Assembly (NCBI GenBank): GCA_027625915.1
Contig: JANTQA010000010.1
Coordinates: 310,001-374,000, forward strand
Length of the DNA stretch: 64,000 nucleotides
Direction of reading: 5' to 3'
Source of the DNA: Anaeramoeba flamelloides
Taxonomy: Eukaryota; Metamonada; Anaeramoebidae
Made by a program: the position numbers and the translations under genes
Shown here: positions 58,900-64,000 of the stretch, in pieces
How positions within the stretch are numbered: position 1 is the first letter of the stretch
Layout: each line of letters starts with the position of its first letter
The notes under the pieces: generated by a model
What the model was told of the DNA's origin: nothing
Databases searched by the model: none
Seen by the model: only the letters and a program-made list of their open reading frames with translations

Positions 58900-61100
58900 T
58901 ATTTTAAATAATATTCTCTTTGGAAGTATTTCTATTCATAAATTAAGAATCTAAAAGAAAGAAACCTGACTATTATTTGAACTAGAACTTATTGTGTGTA
59001 TTTAAGATATGACAATGGAAATATTTCCAAAAACAGCAAAAAAAAATTATTATTATTATTTTTGAAATATAAGGAATAACCAATTTCAATAAAAAACTGG
59101 AAATATCATAAGACGTAAAGTATTTTTAAACAACAAAATCCAGTTATAAGTTTTCACTTCTATTTAAATTTCTAAAAAGATTGAACCTCTTTGGGATAAT
59201 AATTTTTCTGATTACCAAAAAGAAAAAAATAACCTAAATTATCATAAACCTAAAAAAAAATCATAAAAAATTGTGAACCGAAACTTTTGGTATCTTTCAG
59301 TAAGGTATTTTCAACCCTACATGGAAATTTATAAGACATAGAAATTAGTTATCTATTATAAAATTGTGTTTTATGCAATAGAAAATTCAATTTCTATTAT
59401 AAGATAAAAAAAATCAATTTCTCTTACACCATTAGAGTTTTTTTTTTTTTTTTTGTTATAGATGTTTTCAACAATTTAATTACCTCAAGAATTGAAATCA
59501 CAGAGAGCATGTAAATTTGATCTTATTTTTCGATCTTTGTTTTTACCTTATTTAAATCTGAGATATTACCAATTTTGGAAATTGAAGATCCACATTAATA
59601 AAAATTTTTTGATTATTTTTTTTGTCAATTCTCAAAAACAAAGGAACCAAAGGAAGCAAAAAATAGCAAAAATATATATTTTTTTCTTAGATTATTAATA
59701 TTACGGTTTGTAGTGTCTAATAAAATTTTGGTTTAGAAAATCAATTTTTATATTTTAAATATTGATTGTATTGTTTGGAGAGCTATAAAGTAATGTCTGG
59801 CAAAGAAACAAATTGAGTTTTTATGAAGAACCTATTGTTGTTCAAAAGAAATTACAAATCGTTTATAATAATATAAGAATTAAGTTTAATAAGTTCAATT
59901 AATTCAAATGATAGTCACTACTACCAATTTAAACCTTCTCAACAGATGAAATACATAAAAAAAAAAAACGAGGCCACTTTGGTTAGAAAATGGTTCATTT
60001 GTTTATTAGAAGAATAATTTATTTTGGAAATTTAAAAATTAAAATCGTTTTTTGTAATATACTTTTTTTTTTTTTAATTTTTTTTTGAAATGTAATTCAT
60101 TTCCAATTTTTTTATTATGTGCTAGATCGATAATCACTTGGTAAAAACTTGTTATTCTATTGTTACTGACAAAGTGAAAATGGATGTAGAGAAATGCCAT
60201 TGATTTCTTTTAGAATTTTATTTGGATCTTCAATTGGAGATCAAAAATGAATGTTGTTGTTTTTCTCCATATTGACACAAGGATACTTGTTTTTTCAATT
60301 TTTAAGAAAATCAATTGGTTTATTAGTTTTACTTTAGACATAATACCAACTATTCTTTTATTTTTAAGATTTTACTAATTTCTTATTTGTTTTTCAAGTT
60401 TTAATTATAAAAAATAAGTGATATTAGAAAAAAATGTTGGGATACTTTGAATCAAACAAAATTTATTTATCAGGTATTTTCAAAAAAGCGAGGTATTTTT
60501 TTTTACATTTCATAAAAAATCAACTTTTCCACTGAATATATTCATTAATTAACATCACAGAATTAAGTTTAATATTAATACTGATGGAATCAATGGATAA
60601 GGTATTCATTTCGAAATATCCTCATTGAAGTATTCCAAAAAGTGAAAAAAAACAATAAAAGCACTTTTTTTTGAACAAAACGAGGAATGACCAATATCAA
60701 AAATAAAGTAGAAAAAAACATACGAGAAAAAATATTGTTCTAAAATAAAAAACAGTAATATTTTTTACATTCTATTGAAAAAAATTTTAAGATTAAAGAA
60801 GTTAGTAGAAATATTTTTTTGATCAAAAAGACAATAAAAAAAGGCTAATTTTCACCCCGAAAAAATATGAGATAAATCTGAGATCAAAAAATTTAATATA
60901 TTTTATTTATGTAATAACATACTAAAAAATAAAATTGAATTACTATCAAGAACTGATAAAACATTGTCAATTATTTTCTATATTTAAATAATTTTAGAGC
61001 AATAGTGTTTGAAAAAAGACATTTTAAAATAGCCCCCCCCACTTTTTTAGAAATAGATTATATATTTAATAAAACTAAATTCCAAAAAAAAAAAAAAAAA
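58900..61100. other. AT-rich DNA, nothing recognised
   Basis: Poly-T runs at 59,440 and 60,065 and one 68-codon frame (59,492-59,698) without a recognisable product. Confidence 0.6.
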
Positions 61101-61106
61101 AAAAAA

Positions 61107-61622
61107 AAATGGACACAGTTTAAACAGTTGAAAGAATAACAATACAACACTGTGCACCCAATTTCGAAATTATATTTGATTTTAAAAACTATTTTTTTTT
61201 TTTTTTCGTTTACTTTTTCGAGTTATGTGATCTGTTTTGTTAGATCTGGCTTTTTTTCCAAAGATTGACCGGGGATTTGTGCTGAATTTGTTGAATATAG
61301 AAAAACTACATACAATTCATTGATGATATCTTATCATTTGATTGATCAACAATTGTTGGCGAAATTTCAACAAATTTATCAATAAATTATTTTTGTTCCG
61401 TTCCTTTCATTATTTTGGACATACCAATTTTTAATTTTGAGTTTTATATTTTTTTCTTTTATTTAAATAAAAATGATTACTTCTAAAAATATTCAAACTC
61501 AGTAACTTAAATATAGTTTATATTACAGTTTGGAAAAATAAAATATAATGTTTTTTTTTTTTTTTTTTTTTTTTTGCCTATTTTTGATTTTGAACGTGAA
61601 CAAAATTTTGGAATGGGGTTTA
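61107..61622. repeat. Dispersed ~515-bp repeat, copy 2 (Tc1-like debris)
   Basis: Partner of 55,478-56,010. The right end on the minus strand reads NPIPKFCSRSKSKIGKK, similar to NPVPKICTNLKSKIGKK at 1,443-1,510. A minus-strand GKKARSNKTDHITRKSKRKK may be a DNA-binding linker relic; family assignment is inference. Confidence 0.6.
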
Positions 61623-61962
61623 TATCACTAATTACCAAATATAGTGGGATATAATAATTTATTATTGAATAAAATTCCAACCAATTTTAAGTTTTTTTAG
61701 GATTAAAGTCGATAGTTTTAAATTTTGATTTACCATTTTTATTGTAAAAAATACCCCCACTCAGAGCATAAAAAATCTATTTCAAATTCAAATTCATCTA
61801 TTGATAATATATTTTGTTGTTATAGAATATTTTATTCATTATCCAGATCTACTTCTGATGGTTAGGGAATAATGAAGGGGAAACTTTTGATATTTTGAGA
61901 AAATTTTTTAAATAATGAATTAATCTTTTGAGAAAATTTTTTAAATAAAATTAATAAATTTA

Positions 61963-62157
61963 CAGTCGGTTCCACTTTTAAGACACAAACTTTCAATGAA
62001 ATTTAAAGTACAAAAACATCTCAAATTAAAGCACAAAATTTAGATTTTTTTTTTTAACAAATTATTTTTGTAAAACCCAAAAAAATGTACCTTATATTAG
62101 ATTTTTAGGGTGCCTTAAATTTCATTATAGTATAAGTCTTAAAAGTGGAAAGGACTA
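61963..62157. mobile_element. Tc1/mariner-type MITE, CAGTC family, copy 3
   Basis: Starts CAGTCGGTTCCACTTTTAAG after TA (61961-61962) and ends CTTAAAAGTGGAAAGGACTA before TA. It is about 195 bp, the same size as copy 1, and has the same palindromic layout. Confidence 0.8.
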
Positions 62158-62199
62158 TAATTTTATTAATTTTATTTCAAAAATTTGCTTAAAATTTTC

Positions 62200-62400
62200 T
62201 CTTAGCTTGTCCCTTTTTGGAATGTCTTTTTTAATGGTACAACTTAAAGAAATAAACATTATATTCACATATTGTTATATTATCAGTTTCTGGTGGCATT
62301 CTATTAGATTTTTCTTGGGAAAAAATAAGTACAGGATTTTATTGGTGACAATATTTGAACCAAAATTTATACATTATTTTAACAACAGTTGATCCAAAAT
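62200..62400 (+). mobile_element. Tc1-like transposase catalytic-domain relic
   Basis: Plus-strand reading SLFGMSFLMVQLKEINIIF then SFWWHSIRFFLGKNK; nucleotides TTTCTGGTGGCATTCTATTA match 42,440-42,460 closely. Lies just beyond a CAGTC MITE. Decayed and short. Confidence 0.35.
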
Positions 62401-63149
62401 TATTCAATAATAGTATTTTTAATTAGAGAGTTTATAATGATTGTTGGGTATATAGGATATTAATTTCAAATTATACAGAAAAGAAGTTTTGTTTATCATT
62501 TTATCTATGAATAGGGATAATGATTTGTTTTTTTTTAATTTAATTTTTAATATATAACTTGATTGTTTCATTTTAAGTTTAAATACATCCACCCCTGAGT
62601 ACATATTTTCAACATTCATATAACTGACCTGTTTAAGAGTTCCCACGTAAGGTGGTGTTTTTTTTTTTTTTTTTTTTTTTTGAAAAATTGTAATTGTTAC
62701 AAAGGTTTTGACAAAGTGCAAAAGGTAAAATAAAAAATCTTTTAATTTTATAAACTAGGTAATTTTTTTTTAATACTGGTTCTAATCACAATCATAAAAA
62801 AATTTTTCAAAAAAAAATTAAACATTTGCTAATTTTCTCACATTTAGATAACTTTAAATATAATAAAAAATATTGAATAATGACAGATCTTTGATCAAAA
62901 AAAAATATATTTTTCGAGGTTTTTAAACATTTAAGTTGTAAAACCCCAATATCTAGGTTCTATTAATATTTTTTTCAATTTAATAGATAAATTTTCAAAA
63001 TTTTTTCCTTCAAACCCACAAGGTCATTTTATTATATTTTAAAAAACATTTTAAATCTAATAAATATCTTTCTAATAATTAATCAACAATTTTAACTATT
63101 TAAGAATTAATTCTTCTTTTAAATTAGAAAAAATATTTTATTTTGGATT

Positions 63150-63340
63150 TTCCTTAGTTGTTTTTTAATTTTTAAAATAAACAGAAAATTTTAATAAATT
63201 TTCGGTTTATATTAAAAAAAAAAAAAAAAAAAAAAGCCATTAGGTTTTCAAGAATTGACAATTATAGAGTAAAATCTCTTATTTTCTCAATTCTTTTCTA
63301 TTCTAGAAAATCTAGGTGCTAGACGGGCACTTTTGTTATA
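63150..63340. repeat. Modular hairpin repeat
   Basis: AAAATAAACAGAAAATTTTA with its inverted partner, expanded A-run, then the AGAATTGACAATTATAGAGT / CTCAATTCTTTTCTATTCTAG hairpin block, ending CTAGGTGCTAGACGGGCAC. Confidence 0.6.
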
Positions 63341-63628
63341 CTTCTCATCGGTTATTTTTTTTTTTTTAATATTTGATTTTTTTTATGGTTATAAAGTGTT
63401 TTCAAAAATATAGTTATTATCTATTTAAAAAATACCACAAAGAAGAATTTCAGGTAAATTCATTGTCACATCCATTAAAAAAAAATCTACTCCAAAAATA
63501 GACTTTTTTCTCAACTAGAGACTTTTAAAAATGGCAGTATTTTTAACAATAATAAATATAACCGCCTCAAGATTTTAAGAGTTATAATATCAATTAAATT
63601 GTGAATAGACTCTATAAACAGGAATGAA

Positions 63629-63781
63629 ATGATAATTGAAGTGCTATTTTTGTCTAACTTGAATTTTCCATTTTATTTCTTTCATACTAGTGATGTGTCA
63701 AATATAAAACCTCTAGAATATTCACAAGACGTAAATGAAGGTGGGGCAGGTTATATTTACAATGATACAGTATACAATTAA
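63629..63781 (+). CDS. Possible small ORF or terminal exon
   Basis: From the ATG at 63629 the plus strand is open for 50 codons to TAA. The second half reads SNIKPLEYSQDVNEGGAGYI, with codons rich in G at first positions and unlike the surrounding AT noise. An acceptor-like CTTTCATACTAG ends at about 63,690, so the real unit could be only a last exon beginning there. No family recognised; a real gene would need upstream exons that I cannot see. Confidence 0.22.
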   Translation: MIIEVLFLSNLNFPFYFFHTSDVSNIKPLEYSQDVNEGGAGYIYNDTVYN

Positions 63782-64000
63782 AGATTTGGTTTAAAAAGTG
63801 AACTTGGTAAATTTAGAAGAAAATAATGAAAAAAAGAGATTTACACAAAAAAATTTGAAGGTGAAGTATAAAAATTCGGAATCTAATAAAATAAAAAATC
63901 AGAAAAAAATAATCTCCTAAGAAATGTTTTAATTTAGAATAAGCATGTCTTTTAATTGTGTTCAAAGTTATTAAATTACAAGTAATATTTAGCGTAGAAA

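Overview
The window is about 80% A+T protist nuclear DNA. It carries intron-containing genes in a sea of repeats, and no internal TGA or TAG is read through in the real genes, so the standard code applies. Recognisable proteins are eukaryotic housekeeping and signalling products rich in Lys/Glu/Asn low-complexity runs. Exon joins found by conserved protein continuity use GT..AG introns, with donors such as GTAAGT, GTTTGT and GTAAAT and acceptors mostly TAG. Intron lengths run from 113 nt to 2.6 kb. The metazoan/plant-type two-domain capping enzyme and a bacterial-type PLP enzyme with a presequence-like N-terminus fit a free-living amoeboid or flagellate protist. An anaerobic amoeba such as Anaeramoeba is a guess from protein style only.

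Layout. 1-3.7 kb: non-coding DNA with an 818-bp long-inverted-repeat element and one possible hidden exon. 3.7-5.8 kb: NOL10/Enp2 (minus strand). 5.8-9.6 kb: transposon debris. 9.6-14.0 kb: a possible mini-gene with a P-loop-like motif diverging from an unrecognised gene that I read as four PH-like domains split by a 2.36-kb intron. 14-17.9 kb: repeats. 17.9-19.2 kb: RPS3, three exons. 19.2-23.1 kb: repeats. 23.1-26.3 kb: XPG/Rad2 nuclease. 26.3-31.4 kb: repeats, including the only G+C-richer non-coding island. 31.4-35.7 kb: a heterotrimeric G-protein alpha subunit, five exons, with two types of repeat in its 2.6-kb intron. 35.7-43.1 kb: repeats and Tc1-like debris. 43.1-45.6 kb: mRNA capping enzyme, two exons. 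45.6-47.9 kb: a diverged repeat. 47.9-50.1 kb: PLP fold-type II enzyme, three exons. 50.1-64 kb: repeat desert with two weak coding patches.

The confident genes do not form a pathway: ribosome biogenesis (NOL10, RPS3), DNA repair (XPG), mRNA capping, G-protein signalling and amino-acid metabolism. Six of the seven main genes lie on the minus strand. The dominant theme is DNA transposon ecology: several families of TA-flanked short inverted-repeat elements, decayed Tc1/mariner-type transposase pieces, and an unusual family built from serial hairpin modules that also sits inside two long introns. All exon boundaries, repeat identities and family assignments were worked out by eye; no search or folding was run. 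No tRNA, rRNA or CRISPR was seen.
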